Notes: a model not told the origin generated them from the sequence alone. A stretch of 64,000 bases of DNA from an uncultured Calothrix sp. (GCA_937973965.1 CALJJQ010000033.1:1-64000), one strand, 5' to 3'. Counted from the stretch's first letter, positions 18,901 through 28,187 are shown. Made by a program: numbers and translations.

Positions 18901-20937
18901 CTAAAAACCAGTTTTGCTTATAGCAGTTTCCAGACTTTCACCCGCCAAAACATCACGGATAATTCTGGCAATGGTTTTTTCTAGTATCTGACTAGCTATT
19001 TGTTGACCAAGTTTTTGAACACCAGGATTAAATATGATTTTCACAATTTGTTGACTCAAATGGCCCGCATCAAATCCCCTGGTATCGCGGAGAATCGCCA
19101 CAATATTTTGAATGTGCTCCAAGGTCTTTTGCTGCTCTAAATTTGCTGAGGGAGTTTCATTAACTGCCGTAATTCCCACCTGCTCCCGCAACAAATAGGT
19201 CAAATTATGTAGGAGGTTTTTCCGAACTGCATCCAGGGTTTTAAATAATTCATCTACTAGTTTTTCCCGAATATAAGCACCACGTTCGGAACTGAGAAAA
19301 TCAACTGCTTGATTCAACACTAAATCAAAATCATACTCGTCATTATTGCGAGCATTGCGTAGGAGATTTTCTAAGCGATTCCACCGGAAACTTCCTTCTT
19401 TAAATAATAAATCCCGTAAAGATGTTCTTAATTGGGGTGCAGGGTCTGTTAATAACCGTTTGGCAACATAGGGATAGGCTTCGCTGAGAACTTTAAAATT
19501 CGGGTCGATAAATATGGCAATTCCTTCCATCGTCACTAAGGAACGAATAATTAAGGCATAGTAAGGAGGAACACGGAAGGGATATTCATACATTAATTCC
19601 GATAAATCATCGGTAATACTTTTGATATTAAAATCAGCAACACTTGCACCTTCGGCATTCGCAAAAACCTTGGCAAAAGCGGGAATTATTGGGGTTAAAT
19701 CTGTATCCGGAGCAAGGAAATCTAACTTAACATAATCGTTAGCTAAACCTTCAAAATCCCGGTTGACCACGTGGACAATTGCTTCGATTAAACCGTAACG
19801 TTGGGGAGGTTCAATCTGACTCATCATCCCAAAATCCAGATAGGCTAATTTCCCATCACTGGTGGCTAACAAATTTCCTGGATGGGGGTCAGCGTGGAAA
19901 AATCCGTGTTCTAGTAACTGTCGCAATGAACACTGAACTCCCACCTCCACCAAATATCTGGCATCTATTCCCTGGGCTGCTAATTCCTCAATTTGATTTA
20001 ATTTTGTGCCGTTAATCCACTCCATCGTCAATACCCGACGATTGGTATATTCCCAGTAAATTTGCGGTACATATATGTCTTTCATATGACCATAAAGGCG
20101 GAAAAACTTCTCTGCATTTTCACCTTCACGGACATAATCCATTTCTTCAAATACGCGATCGCCTAGTTCATCCAAAATTCCCACAAGGTCACTGCGAATG
20201 CGTTTGAACCGACCCATTGCCCAAGCCGCAAGTCCGCGTAAAATGTATAAATCAATGGAAATCGCTTCCCGCAAGTTGGGACGTTGGACTTTAATGGCGA
20301 CTTCTTCCCCTGTTTTCAGTTTACCTTTATATACTTGCCCCAAGGAAGCTGCAGCAATCGGTTCGGGAGAAATTTCTGCATAAATCTCCTCCACACTTTG
20401 CCCAATGTCCTCACGAATGAATTGAAAGGCAATTTCGTTGTCAAAGGCAGGTAATTTATCTTGTAATTGAGTTAACTCTTCTAAAAATGTCGGCGGAACC
20501 AAATCCGGACGCGTAGATAATGCCTGACCAATTTTAATATAGGCAGGACCCAACTTTGTTAATAATTCCCGAAACTGGACGGCACGACGATGGTCTTTTT
20601 TCACCTCGATCCCGCGCTTACTATCCCACCAAATCCCCAACCCAAAGGCTAAAGTTGGCATCAAAACCGTCAAAATCCTCCCCAATACCTTGAAAGGACG
20701 TTGACCATAATACTGCGCGATCGCCTGCGCATCATATCTAATCTCTGGTCTGTAATGAATACTTGTGACCCGCTTCAATCCTCCTTCCGGTAGGCTATCC
20801 AATTCGCTTTCTGAATTTTTCACAAGCACCATCGCACTCGTCGAATTCGGCGAATCACGTTCCATATTGGTATCCTTTTGGGCTTTAACCTGTGCCAAGG
20901 TCTGTGAGTCCGTTTTTACCATCATTTGCTTTGCCAC
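18901..20937 (-). CDS. ABC1/AarF/UbiB-family atypical kinase
   Basis: 678 residues. The N-terminal region carries the family's KxGQ motif (GPAYIKIGQALSTRPDLVP, near 150). An Ala-rich nucleotide loop follows (AAASLGQVYKGKLKTGEEVAIKVQRP), then FHADPHPGNLLATSDGKLAYLDFGMM near 345-372, the catalytic and metal-binding core. The C-terminal roughly 200 residues are helical, with amphipathic stretches, as in plastid ABC1K proteins. UbiB/ABC1 kinases support prenylquinone metabolism and membrane lipid homeostasis; in cyanobacteria plastoquinone or tocopherol metabolism is the likely context. Length is normal. Confidence 0.5.
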   Translation of the reverse strand: MAKQMMVKTDSQTLAQVKAQKDTNMERDSPNSTSAMVLVKNSESELDSLPEGGLKRVTSIHYRPEIRYDAQAIAQYYGQRPFKVLGRILTVLMPTLAFGLGIWWDSKRGIEVKKDHRRAVQFRELLTKLGPAYIKIGQALSTRPDLVPPTFLEELTQLQDKLPAFDNEIAFQFIREDIGQSVEEIYAEISPEPIAAASLGQVYKGKLKTGEEVAIKVQRPNLREAISIDLYILRGLAAWAMGRFKRIRSDLVGILDELGDRVFEEMDYVREGENAEKFFRLYGHMKDIYVPQIYWEYTNRRVLTMEWINGTKLNQIEELAAQGIDARYLVEVGVQCSLRQLLEHGFFHADPHPGNLLATSDGKLAYLDFGMMSQIEPPQRYGLIEAIVHVVNRDFEGLANDYVKLDFLAPDTDLTPIIPAFAKVFANAEGASVADFNIKSITDDLSELMYEYPFRVPPYYALIIRSLVTMEGIAIFIDPNFKVLSEAYPYVAKRLLTDPAPQLRTSLRDLLFKEGSFRWNRLENLLRNARNNDEYDFDLVLNQAVDFLSSERGAYIREKLVDELFKTLDAVRKNLLHNLTYLLREQVGITAVNETPSANLEQQKTLEHIQNIVAILRDTRGFDAGHLSQQIVKIIFNPGVQKLGQQIASQILEKTIARIIRDVLAGESLETAISKTGF

Positions 20938-21178
20938 CGCAGGAGAGTCAATACGTTAAGTATTGTAACAATTGAAAACTATGAATAAGTTAAAATCGTT
21001 GCTTTTTTCAGATTAGTAATTCCAGGTTAACTGAGATTTCGGTACATATAGTACGGAATTTGCGATTTTTAATTAGCGATTTCCACTTCCACCCCCTGGC
21101 GAAACGAAGTCATAACGAGTATGATTTACTTAAGTCAGAAAAACAAGGCACACAATCAAGAATCAAAAGGAGTTATAT

Positions 21179-21285
21179 CGTAATCCGATTTCAGAAGCGA
21201 AAAATATCAGTGGAGGTTGTACTTTGCGGGAAAGCTTTACCTGTGACTATCAACAGCAAGAGTCAATTTGTCCACGGGAAAAAGC
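21179..21285. repeat. Partial copy of MITE-like family A
   Basis: It begins CGTAATCCGATTTCAGAAGCGAAAAAT and continues GGAGGTTGTACTTTGCGGG, parallel to 9907-9960 (same order, diverged). The right end, with the ACATGTAAG core, is not preserved. It lies in the spacer upstream of sulfiredoxin. Confidence 0.5.
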
Positions 21286-21334
21286 TGATAATCCAAAATC
21301 TAAAATCCAAAATCGTATTAGGAGGGAGGTATAG

Positions 21335-21595
21335 GTGAGAATAGAAGAAATACCACTCAAACAGATAAAACGACCATTACCTAGGGTGAACGACCAGCAG
21401 AAAGTATTAGCACTGATGGAATCAATCGCTGAAATCGGTCAGCAAGAACCCATTGATGTTTTAGAGGTGGATGGAGAGTTTTACGGATTTTCCGGTTGTC
21501 ATCGCTACGAAGCTTGTCAGCGACTGGGAAAAGAAACCATACTAGCGCGGATACGCAAAGCACCTCGCAGTGTTTTAAGGATGCATTTAGCTTGA
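21335..21595 (+). CDS. srx: Sulfiredoxin
   Basis: 86 residues, GTG start preceded by GGAGGGAGG. It is a ParB-fold protein with the catalytic motif FSGCHRYEA (Cys near residue 54). ATP-binding residues are expected around the GCHR loop and the later Arg/His. Sulfiredoxin reduces over-oxidised (sulfinic) 2-Cys peroxiredoxins at the cost of ATP and thiol. The sequence from IPLKQIKRPLPRVN to LARIRKAPRSVLRMHLA spans the whole family. It lies about 80 bases upstream of dps in the same direction, a plausible peroxide-stress pair. Confidence 0.5.
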   Translation: MRIEEIPLKQIKRPLPRVNDQQKVLALMESIAEIGQQEPIDVLEVDGEFYGFSGCHRYEACQRLGKETILARIRKAPRSVLRMHLA

Positions 21596-21673
21596 CATCA
21601 GTTACATCGGTTACTCAGTTAACAGTCAACCGTCAACAAAATTAATCATTACCTAAATATCTTGGAGAAAATT

Positions 21674-22159
21674 ATGGCAACTTCTACAACCGCAATCAAT
21701 ATCGGTATTGACGACGCGAATCGTGCCAAAATAGCTGAGGGTTTATCACGGTTACTAGCAGACACATACACCCTGTATTTAAAAACCCACAACTTCCACT
21801 GGAACGTCACCGGACCCATGTTCCAGACCCTCCACTTAATGTTTGAAACCCAGTACAACGAATTAGCTCTAGCGGTGGATTTAATTGCGGAACGGATTCG
21901 AGCTTTAGGATATCCTGCACCTGGGACCTACAGTGAATATGCCAGATTAAGCTCAATACCTGAAACAGAGGGAGTACCCAAAGCCAAAGAGATGATTCGT
22001 TTATTAGTGGAAGGACAGGAAGCAGTTGTTCGGACAGCACGTTCAATTTTCCCCCTAGTTGAGGAAGTTAACGACGAACCAACAGCAGATTTATTAACCC
22101 AACGGATGCAAGTGCATGAAAAAACCGCTTGGATGTTGCGGAGTTTGTTGGAAGAGTAG
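21674..22159 (+). CDS. dps: Dps-family ferritin-like protein
   Basis: 161 residues from the ATG at 21674. The TTGGAGAAA just before it is the ribosome binding site, so the in-frame TTG at 21662 is unlikely to be the start. The ferroxidase-site pattern [10 protein letters not shown] (about 44-53), then [24 protein letters not shown], supplies the His, Asp and Glu ligands of the intersubunit site. The C-terminal helix [14 protein letters not shown] is typical. Dps dodecamers oxidise iron with hydrogen peroxide and store it. Together with the upstream sulfiredoxin this forms a small oxidative-stress cluster. Confidence 0.5.
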   Translation: MATSTTAINIGIDDANRAKIAEGLSRLLADTYTLYLKTHNFHWNVTGPMFQTLHLMFETQYNELALAVDLIAERIRALGYPAPGTYSEYARLSSIPETEGVPKAKEMIRLLVEGQEAVVRTARSIFPLVEEVNDEPTADLLTQRMQVHEKTAWMLRSLLEE

Positions 22160-22167
22160 TGGTCTAT

Positions 22168-22262
22168 AGCATAAGTTATGAGAGGTTCGTAGTAGTGGCT
22201 TTAGGAACGAAAAGGCTTTACTATAAAGCCCTAAAGCCCAACTGCGCACTTTTTTCTTACCC
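22168..22262. repeat. GTAGTAGTGGCTTTAG repeat, copy 1
   Basis: GCATAAGTTATGAGAGGTTCGTAGTAGTGGCTTTAG...CTAAAGCCC ... TTCTTACCCACCAA. The second copy is at 59731-59825. It contains an inner inverted repeat (GGCTTTA / TAAAGCC) and starts directly after the dps stop codon. Confidence 0.5.
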
Positions 22263-22327
22263 ACCAAAATCCATTTGACGATCCAAGTGGAATATCAACC
22301 AGACCTAATCCATAACCATCGAAACCA

Positions 22328-22951
22328 ATGGCTGATTTTGCGTCTAAGCTACAATTGATGATGCAACGTGCGAATATTCCCAACTGGAAAGCCCTGCAAC
22401 GACTAGCGGGAATTTCGGAGCGACAGGTGTTGCGGTTGCGACGTGGGGAAGTAGGGCAGATGCGTGTTGAAGTACTCTTAAAAGTAGCGCGGGTTCTACA
22501 GGTTAGTTTCGATGAATTACTGATAGATTCTGTAATCGATTTGGAACCTGGAGAAAGTGAGAAATCGGGTTTATCAACAAAACATAATCCACAAGAAACA
22601 ACTGAGCTTACAACAAACCAGGAAAGCATTCGTCATGATTTACAGCGGGAAGTATTGGACTTAATGGAGTCACTACTGGTACAATTTCCAATTGCAGCAG
22701 CCAAAGCGAGGGAAAATCCGAATTTAGCAGCAAGTAAAATAGTTCCTTTAGTAGAAAATCCCCTAAAAAAACTATTAACAGCCTGGGAAATTACGGAAAT
22801 AGCTAACATTGGCGCAAAAATTGCCTATAATCCTCAGTATCATCAAATCCGTGAAGGAACAGCCCAACCAGGTGATCTAGTGATTGTGCGATCGCCTGGT
22901 TATCTGCAAAAAGGTAGGCTGATCTATCGTGCCCAAGTAAGTCGCTGTTAA
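22328..22951 (+). CDS. HTH protein with GrpE-like C-terminal domain
   Basis: 207 residues. Residues 1-66 look like an XRE-type helix-turn-helix (NWKALQRLAGISERQVLRLRRGE, then LLKVARVLQVSFDELL). After a polar linker (70-100), the region 100-205 has a helix and then a segment that follows the GrpE C-terminal beta domain: IAYNPQYHQIREGTAQPGDLVIVRSPGYLQKGRLIYRAQV. Compare the GrpE pattern of FDP-x-xH, a GD-x-V and GYxxxGRxLRxAxV. GrpE is the nucleotide exchange factor of DnaK. A DNA-binding version suggests a chaperone-linked regulator. The first domain is fairly clear; the GrpE relation is by pattern only. Confidence 0.5.
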   Translation: MADFASKLQLMMQRANIPNWKALQRLAGISERQVLRLRRGEVGQMRVEVLLKVARVLQVSFDELLIDSVIDLEPGESEKSGLSTKHNPQETTELTTNQESIRHDLQREVLDLMESLLVQFPIAAAKARENPNLAASKIVPLVENPLKKLLTAWEITEIANIGAKIAYNPQYHQIREGTAQPGDLVIVRSPGYLQKGRLIYRAQVSRC

Positions 22952-23122
22952 CTTAATTTTTGAGGTGTAGATATTCTCATTTACGTCTGTTTTCACACAA
23001 AAAAACCATTTTTAAATGTATCTGGCGACATTTTTTCAAATCAACTATCATGGGGATATAATAGACACATTCTATTTCTATCTACGGTTTCCACAAGCAA
23101 TTTCAGATACATACTTAATCCT

Positions 23123-23455
23123 ATGCAGACAGAACAGGTAAAGATTTTTCAGCCCAGTGGCAGCCTTGATGCGGAGAATTCCCAGGAATTTCGCCAACAA
23201 ATCACGGAAGTAGCTCAACAAGGAGTCAAAATCGTCTTAGTTGATTTAAAAGACGTTTCCTTCATGGATAGTTCTGGACTGGGTTCCCTAGTTCTGGCTT
23301 TTAAAACCTTGCGAGCTTCAAATAATAAACTCGTTCTGTGTTCGATTAATGAGCAAATTCGGATTTTATTTGAATTAACTGGAATGGATAAAGTTTTTGA
23401 AATATTTGCAGATCAAGAAGAGTTTCAGAAACACTTAGTGTCTTTAGTTGCATAA
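23123..23455 (+). CDS. STAS-domain anti-sigma factor antagonist
   Basis: 110 residues forming a single STAS domain. It opens EQVKIFQPSGSLDAENSQEF. The phospho-acceptor site is FMDSSGLGSLV (Ser50/51), followed by LVLCSINEQIRILFELTGMDKVFEIF, the SpoIIAA/RsbV pattern. Such proteins bind anti-sigma kinases in partner-switching cascades. No RsbW-type kinase or phosphatase is next to it. A second, related STAS gene lies at 59895. It is followed by a strong terminator. Confidence 0.5.
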   Translation: MQTEQVKIFQPSGSLDAENSQEFRQQITEVAQQGVKIVLVDLKDVSFMDSSGLGSLVLAFKTLRASNNKLVLCSINEQIRILFELTGMDKVFEIFADQEEFQKHLVSLVA

Positions 23456-23544
23456 GTTAGATTAATCAATTATGTTTTCAAATTTGATATAGGAATCATA
23501 TTTGATTTTTATATCCGGGAAAATTATTATCATCAATTTCCACA

Positions 23545-23590
23545 AATAGTGGCTGGTACAAGTAAATTTACTAGCCACTATTTTGTTGAG
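23545..23590 (+). terminator. Rho-independent terminator after STAS gene
   Basis: AATAGTGGCT (23545-23554) pairs with AGCCACTATT (23573-23582), with additional G-T/A-C pairing inside, followed by TTGTT. It is a perfect 10-bp stem and probably ends the STAS transcript. Confidence 0.5.
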
Positions 23591-23696
23591 AGCATTTGTG
23601 ACATTTGTTAACTTACAGCAAAAATTCTTTGTTGATATTTAACAATTGGCATTTTTCCTGATTATCTTGTTTGAAGGCAAATTTTCTGTAGTGATC

Positions 23697-23915
23697 AGGA
23701 CTTAGGCAAGGACAACGTAAACACTGTCATTAAGTAGGTAGGCAAAATTAAACTGAACTATGTAAATTTTTGTAAAATACTCGAAATCCTTGTAGAATAG
23801 GGCTTTTAAGTTATTTACATTTTTAAATTTAGTTGTGTTTTTTAGCGTCCACCTACTTACGACATCAGGAAACAATCCCAAACATCTGATTTCTCGTAAC
23901 GAGGGCGTAAGTCCT
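23697..23915. mobile_element. MITE candidate with AGGACTTA ends
   Basis: The left end AGGACTTAGGCA (23697-23708) and the right end, read inverted, AGGACTTACGCC (23915-23904) agree at 10 of 12 positions. GGACTTACGC-type ends occur on cyanobacterial insertion sequences. No target duplication is obvious and no transposase is present in the 219 bp. It lies in the 830-bp spacer between the STAS gene and transaldolase, where no other gene was seen. Confidence 0.5.
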
Positions 23916-24288
23916 ATAGTTATATTTAAGCTTTTCTTTAGATATTTGGTATCAAAGTGTGATGATTTCCATTGGGAGAAAAAATACAAGATTTTTTAAC
24001 AAAACTGCATACAAACGTACAACAATTTTGGAATTTGCGTGCATAGAATAGGGCTGGAGGGGGAGCGAGCAGGACTTAAATCAAGATGTGGATAGGGAAA
24101 GTTGATTACTAAGTATTTAGACTCTACCGTTCAGGATGGGGAAATATCAGATAGCTTGAATCATTGAATTGGATGGGAATAAATGCGAATTATCAACTGA
24201 CTGCTGACTGCAAATAAAGGTTCTAGCTGCCGATTCAAACAAATATTTTAGACAAGTCCTGAGCAGATATAGTTCAAGAGGTTATGTT

Positions 24289-25290
24289 ATGACGAATAAT
24301 TTACTCGAACAATTGCGGAAAATGACCGTAGTGGTTGCAGATACAGGAGATATTCAAGCGATCGCGCAATTTAAGCCGCAAGATGCAACGACAAATCCCT
24401 CCTTGATTACAGCAGCTGCACAAATGCCAGAATATGCGGAAATCGTCGATCAAACCTTGCTCACAGCCAAAAGTGACCTGGGAAGCAGTGCGAGTCAAGC
24501 TGATATTTTGAGTTTAGCCTTTGACCGGTTAGCAGTTGCCTTCGGTTTAAAAATATTAGAAATCATCCCCGGTCGGGTTTCCACCGAGGTTGATGCACGA
24601 CTTTCCTATGATACCGAGGCAACGGTTGCCAAAGCTAGGGATTTAATCAAACAATACGAAGCTGCGGGAATTTCTAAAGAGCGGATTTTAATCAAAATTG
24701 CCACCACTTGGGAAGGGATTCAAGCAGCATCCATTCTGGAAAAAGAAGGAATTCACTGTAACCTGACCCTTTTATTTGGATTACATCAAGCGATCGCCTG
24801 TGCAGAAGCTGGTGTCACTCTAATTTCTCCCTTTGTTGGACGTATTCTCGACTGGTATAAAAAAGAGACTGGACGCGATTACGTGGGTGCGGAAGATCCC
24901 GGTGTTCAATCTGTGACGAAGATTTTTAACTATTACAAAAAATTTGGTTATAAAACCGAAGTTATGGGTGCAAGTTTCCGCAATATTGGCGAAATCATCG
25001 AGTTAGCTGGATGTGATTTATTAACGATTGCACCTAAGTTGTTAGCAGAATTACAGTCAACCACGGGAGAATTACCTCAAAAACTGGATGCAGCCAAAGC
25101 CGCAGCAATGCCAATTGAAAAAATTACAATGGACAAAGCAACCTATGAGCGGATGCACGCTGAAGACCGGATGGCATCTGAAAAATTAGAGGAAGGAATT
25201 GCTGGCTTTACTAAGGCTTTAGAATCCTTGGAACAGTTATTAGCAGAACGGTTAGCAAAATTGGAAGGGAAAACTGCTATTGGGGTTTAA
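24289..25290 (+). CDS. tal: Transaldolase
   Basis: 333 residues of the TalB type. The N-terminus [14 protein letters not shown], then DATTNPSLI (substrate loop), [13 protein letters not shown], and the Schiff-base Lys in [13 protein letters not shown] near residue 135 are followed by [19 protein letters not shown] and [13 protein letters not shown]. It transfers a dihydroxyacetone unit between sedoheptulose-7-phosphate and erythrose-4-phosphate in the oxidative pentose phosphate pathway, which feeds nitrogenase in heterocysts. In several cyanobacteria it neighbours zwf and opcA; here it stands alone. The start ATG follows AAGAGGTT. Confidence 0.5.
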   Translation: MTNNLLEQLRKMTVVVADTGDIQAIAQFKPQDATTNPSLITAAAQMPEYAEIVDQTLLTAKSDLGSSASQADILSLAFDRLAVAFGLKILEIIPGRVSTEVDARLSYDTEATVAKARDLIKQYEAAGISKERILIKIATTWEGIQAASILEKEGIHCNLTLLFGLHQAIACAEAGVTLISPFVGRILDWYKKETGRDYVGAEDPGVQSVTKIFNYYKKFGYKTEVMGASFRNIGEIIELAGCDLLTIAPKLLAELQSTTGELPQKLDAAKAAAMPIEKITMDKATYERMHAEDRMASEKLEEGIAGFTKALESLEQLLAERLAKLEGKTAIGV

Positions 25291-25426
25291 ATTGTGCTAA
25301 CTGTCAACTGAAATAATTATCTAGTAGCCTGAGACCCAAAGTTGACAGGGGAGCTTTCAGGAGCAGGGGGAGTAAGTAATTAATTAATTTAATTACTTAT
25401 CTCCTGACAACCGTATTCTGCCAAAA

Positions 25427-25645
25427 TCAACCAACCACTTCCCACCAGCCAAATGCAGGACCAATAAAACGGATTGTCACCCAAATTGCCACCATCAAAC
25501 CAATCCCAATCCATGCACCACGGGTAGTAATTGTCACGAATTGTTCCGCTTGTTTTTTGGTGATGGGAACCCAAGGAAGAATACGTTCGGTTTCCTGTCC
25601 GTATTTTTCCCCTAATGCTTGTTTGCGACGCTTTGCTTCACCCAT
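25427..25645 (-). CDS. DUF2839 small membrane protein
   Basis: 72 residues. The opening MGEAKRRKQALGEKYGQ and the single hydrophobic helix near 45-65 (WIGIGLMVAIWVTIRFIGPAFGWW) match DUF2839, a short protein restricted to cyanobacteria and plants. There is no known function. It is divergent from the methyltransferase gene (73 bp between starts). Confidence 0.5.
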   Translation of the reverse strand: MGEAKRRKQALGEKYGQETERILPWVPITKKQAEQFVTITTRGAWIGIGLMVAIWVTIRFIGPAFGWWEVVG

Positions 25646-25717
25646 AATTAAGAATCTGAAATTATATATTTAAATCCTATAGTTGATGGTAACGCGATCG
25701 CGCTACTATCTTTTTTT

Positions 25718-26479
25718 ATGGATCAGAATTTTTATTTACAATATGCGGCAGTCGAGGATCACCATTGGTGGTTTGTCGCTCGTCGGCAAATCATTCATAG
25801 TGTTATTCGTCGTCTGCAACTCCCCCCCCATGCACAAATTCTCGAAGTTGGTTGTGGAACTGGCGGAAATCTGGCCATGCTATCCCAACATGGTGATGTG
25901 AGTGCAATGGAAGTGGAAGCGATCGCCTGTGAGTTGGCCAACCAACGCCAACTTACTTTAGTTAAGCCAGGCCGTTTACCGGATCTCATCCCCTTTGAGA
26001 AGGATTTTGATTTAATTTTAGCTTTGGATGTGATTGAACATATCCCAGATGATCTAGCTGCTTTAAAAGCTTTATATTCTCGTTTAAAATCGGGAGGATG
26101 GTTAATTATTACCGTTCCGGCATACCAATTTCTCTGGAGTCAGCATGACGAAATCAATCATCATCAACGTCGTTACCGTCGTCGTCAATTATCCCGCTTA
26201 ATTCAAAGTGCTGGATTTTATCCTACTAAAAGTTCCTATTTCAATACTTTCCTTTTTCCCCTAGTATTTCTCACCAGGATGTATCAAAAAATCCTGAAAG
26301 TAGAATCCCAAGCTAACATCAGCGACGACTTGAAACTTCCATCGCCTTTACTCAATCGTATCCTCACCAAAATATTCGCTAGCGAACGTTATTTTTTACC
26401 CTTGTTTTCCTTCCCCTGGGGAGTTTCTATATTAGTCATTGCCAGAAAAATAGGAGATAAAAATTATAATAATTCGTAA
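25718..26479 (+). CDS. SAM-dependent class I methyltransferase
   Basis: 253 residues. It begins QNFYLQYAAVEDHHWWFVARR, a typical lead-in of methyltransferases in glycan clusters. The SAM-binding motif is ILEVGCGTGGNLAML near residue 40. Motif II/III reads DLILALDVIEHIPDDLAALK, and then LKSGGWLIITVPAY. Its C-terminal hydrophobic segment may be membrane-attached. It precedes a glycosyltransferase, so a glycan or polyprenyl-sugar substrate is plausible, but this is inference. A palindrome array starts right after its stop codon. Confidence 0.5.
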   Translation: MDQNFYLQYAAVEDHHWWFVARRQIIHSVIRRLQLPPHAQILEVGCGTGGNLAMLSQHGDVSAMEVEAIACELANQRQLTLVKPGRLPDLIPFEKDFDLILALDVIEHIPDDLAALKALYSRLKSGGWLIITVPAYQFLWSQHDEINHHQRRYRRRQLSRLIQSAGFYPTKSSYFNTFLFPLVFLTRMYQKILKVESQANISDDLKLPSPLLNRILTKIFASERYFLPLFSFPWGVSILVIARKIGDKNYNNS

Positions 26480-26481
26480 TT

Positions 26482-26645
26482 TGTAATAGCCTACGGCAAG
26501 CCGCTTCGCGTCTACGTAATACCCGCTACGCGGGAAGCAAGCTACGTAATAGCCTACGGCAAGGCTACGCCTACGTAATAGCCTGCGGCAAGGCTTCACG
26601 TACGTAATTTGTAATACCCGCTATGCGGGAAGCAAGCTACGTAAT
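26482..26645. repeat. Modular palindrome array with TACGTAAT spacers
   Basis: Five short palindromic modules are separated by TACGTAAT. Type A reads AGCCTACGGCAAGGC... and type B reads ACCCGCTACGCGGGAAGC. The order is A-B-A-A-B. It lies immediately downstream of the methyltransferase stop and could form serial hairpins in RNA or DNA. Confidence 0.5.
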
Positions 26646-26908
26646 TCGTTGAGACAAAAGCTATATTTAGCAATGATTTTGTTGATTTCATCTTTTGCCT
26701 AATTTGAGAGAATTGGCATTATTTGATAAGATTCAAGTTCTCACACATAATACTAGTCTGAGAATAAATGGGACGGATATTGGAGGGTATTGCAGTGTAA
26801 TCATAATTTGCAAAAAGAAGGCGACAGATTAATTTTTTTGCTAGAGACGCAATATGTCATTCATGTCTCATATTCTGGATATGCAAAAAAATACCGCAAA
26901 AAAAAACC

Positions 26909-27025
26909 GCAGTCCTAAATGATTTGTGAAACCTTACATGTAGGGTTGTTAACAGTTGACGGTTAACAGTCACCAGTCACCAGTCAACGACACGCTATTT
27001 TTCACAACTTAAATCGGATTGCTGT
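26909..27025. mobile_element. MITE-like element, copy B
   Basis: This is an inverted copy of the element at 9905-10074. Ends GCAGTCCTAAATGATTTGTGAAA and (inverted) GCAATCCGATTTAAGTTGTG form imperfect terminal repeats. The interior holds ACATGTAGGG and tandem CACCAGT units. It ends about 75 bp before the glycosyltransferase start. Confidence 0.5.
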
Positions 27026-27100
27026 AAAACAAACCAAATATTGTTGATTTGAGTTCTTCCTCTTTCTCTTCCCTGCTTCCATTCTCGAAATGACAAACAA

Positions 27101-28102
27101 ATGCAACCAACTTACTCCATTGTGATTCCCATATATAACGAGCAAGAGAATATTCCGGAAATGTATCGTCGTCTTTCTCTGGTGATGGAGGACTTAGATG
27201 CAGAATGCGAATTAATATTAGTCGATGATGGTAGTCGCGATCGCTCTCTCCCTCTTATCAGGGAAATCCACGGGCAAGATAGTCGTGTCAGATACATTAG
27301 TTTTGCCCGTAATTTCGGTCATCAAATTGCCGTCACTGCTGGTTTAAACCATGCTCTGGGACAGGCTGTAATCGTCATGGACGCGGACTTACAAGACCCA
27401 CCAGAATTAATTTTGACAATGGTGGAAAAATGGCGACAGGGTAACGAAGTTGTCTATGCCCAACGTATTGCCCGTAAGCGAGAAGGATTCCTCAAAAAAG
27501 CTTTTGCCTATACATTCTATCGAGTTTTGCGGCGTTTGGCGGATGTGGATATTCCCTCCGATACCGGGGATTTTTGCCTGATGGATCGACGGGTGGTTGA
27601 TATCCTCAATGCGATGCCGGAGCGTAATCGCTACATTCGCGGTCTCCGTGCTTGGGTGGGATTTAATCAAATTTCAGTTTTGTTTGAACGAGACCCTCGC
27701 TACGCTGGTAAAGAAAAATACACATTTGGTAAATCTTTAGCCTTAGCCCTGAACGGTATCGTTTCCCTTTCTCCCATTCCCCTACGGTTTGCCACCTACT
27801 TGGGGATCATTTCCGCAGGGATGGCAATGGTGATGATTTTGATTGTAATTTACTGGCGCTTATCGAACATGGCATCTTCTTTGATTGGCTATACATTGAT
27901 TACCATAGCCCTATTTTTTCTCGGTTCAGTTCAGTTACTATGTTTAGGTATTCTAGGGGAATATATCGGACGCATGTACGAAGAAATCAAAGCCAGACCC
28001 CTATATACCATCAAAGAAATTGGCGGTATGGAGCAAAGGTATCAAGCTGCGGAGGTGCGGAAGTACGGAGGAGAGGGAGAAATTAGTATTCGACCACATT
28101 AA
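27101..28102 (+). CDS. Polyprenyl-phosphate glycosyltransferase (GT2, DPM1/GtrB-like)
   Basis: 333 residues. The GT-A domain (1-230) shows [34 protein letters not shown], the metal motif [15 protein letters not shown] near residue 90, and [12 protein letters not shown]. Two membrane helices follow near 232-290, and the end is [16 protein letters not shown], a family hallmark. Such enzymes move a sugar from a nucleotide donor to undecaprenyl- or dolichyl-phosphate on the cytoplasmic face. It is followed by a small EamA protein and a GT-C enzyme, which together make a lipid-linked-sugar route plausible. Confidence 0.5.
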   Translation: MQPTYSIVIPIYNEQENIPEMYRRLSLVMEDLDAECELILVDDGSRDRSLPLIREIHGQDSRVRYISFARNFGHQIAVTAGLNHALGQAVIVMDADLQDPPELILTMVEKWRQGNEVVYAQRIARKREGFLKKAFAYTFYRVLRRLADVDIPSDTGDFCLMDRRVVDILNAMPERNRYIRGLRAWVGFNQISVLFERDPRYAGKEKYTFGKSLALALNGIVSLSPIPLRFATYLGIISAGMAMVMILIVIYWRLSNMASSLIGYTLITIALFFLGSVQLLCLGILGEYIGRMYEEIKARPLYTIKEIGGMEQRYQAAEVRKYGGEGEISIRPH

Positions 28103-28118
28103 ATTTTGATAGATGAGA

Positions 28119-28150
28119 AAAGGCACGTAGTTGCGCTTTTGTGCCTTTAT
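28119..28150 (+). terminator. Hairpin terminator after GT2
   Basis: AAAGGCAC (28119-28126) pairs with GTGCCTTT (28141-28148), followed by ATTGT. It lies 17 bases after the glycosyltransferase stop. The T-tail is short, so read-through into the EamA gene is possible. Confidence 0.5.
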
Positions 28151-28187
28151 TGTCTCCTAACTCCTATATCCTAACTCCTACATTCCC

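Noticed and set aside
23702..23989. 95-codon minus-strand frame overlapping the AGGACTTA element
   Set aside because: It spans one end of the inverted-repeat element and has no homology I can recognise; it may be a fragment of a transposase but cannot be supported.
26482..26645. CRISPR array
   Set aside because: The repeated modules are palindromic and of two kinds, the spacing sequence is constant (TACGTAAT) and not variable, and no cas gene is near.
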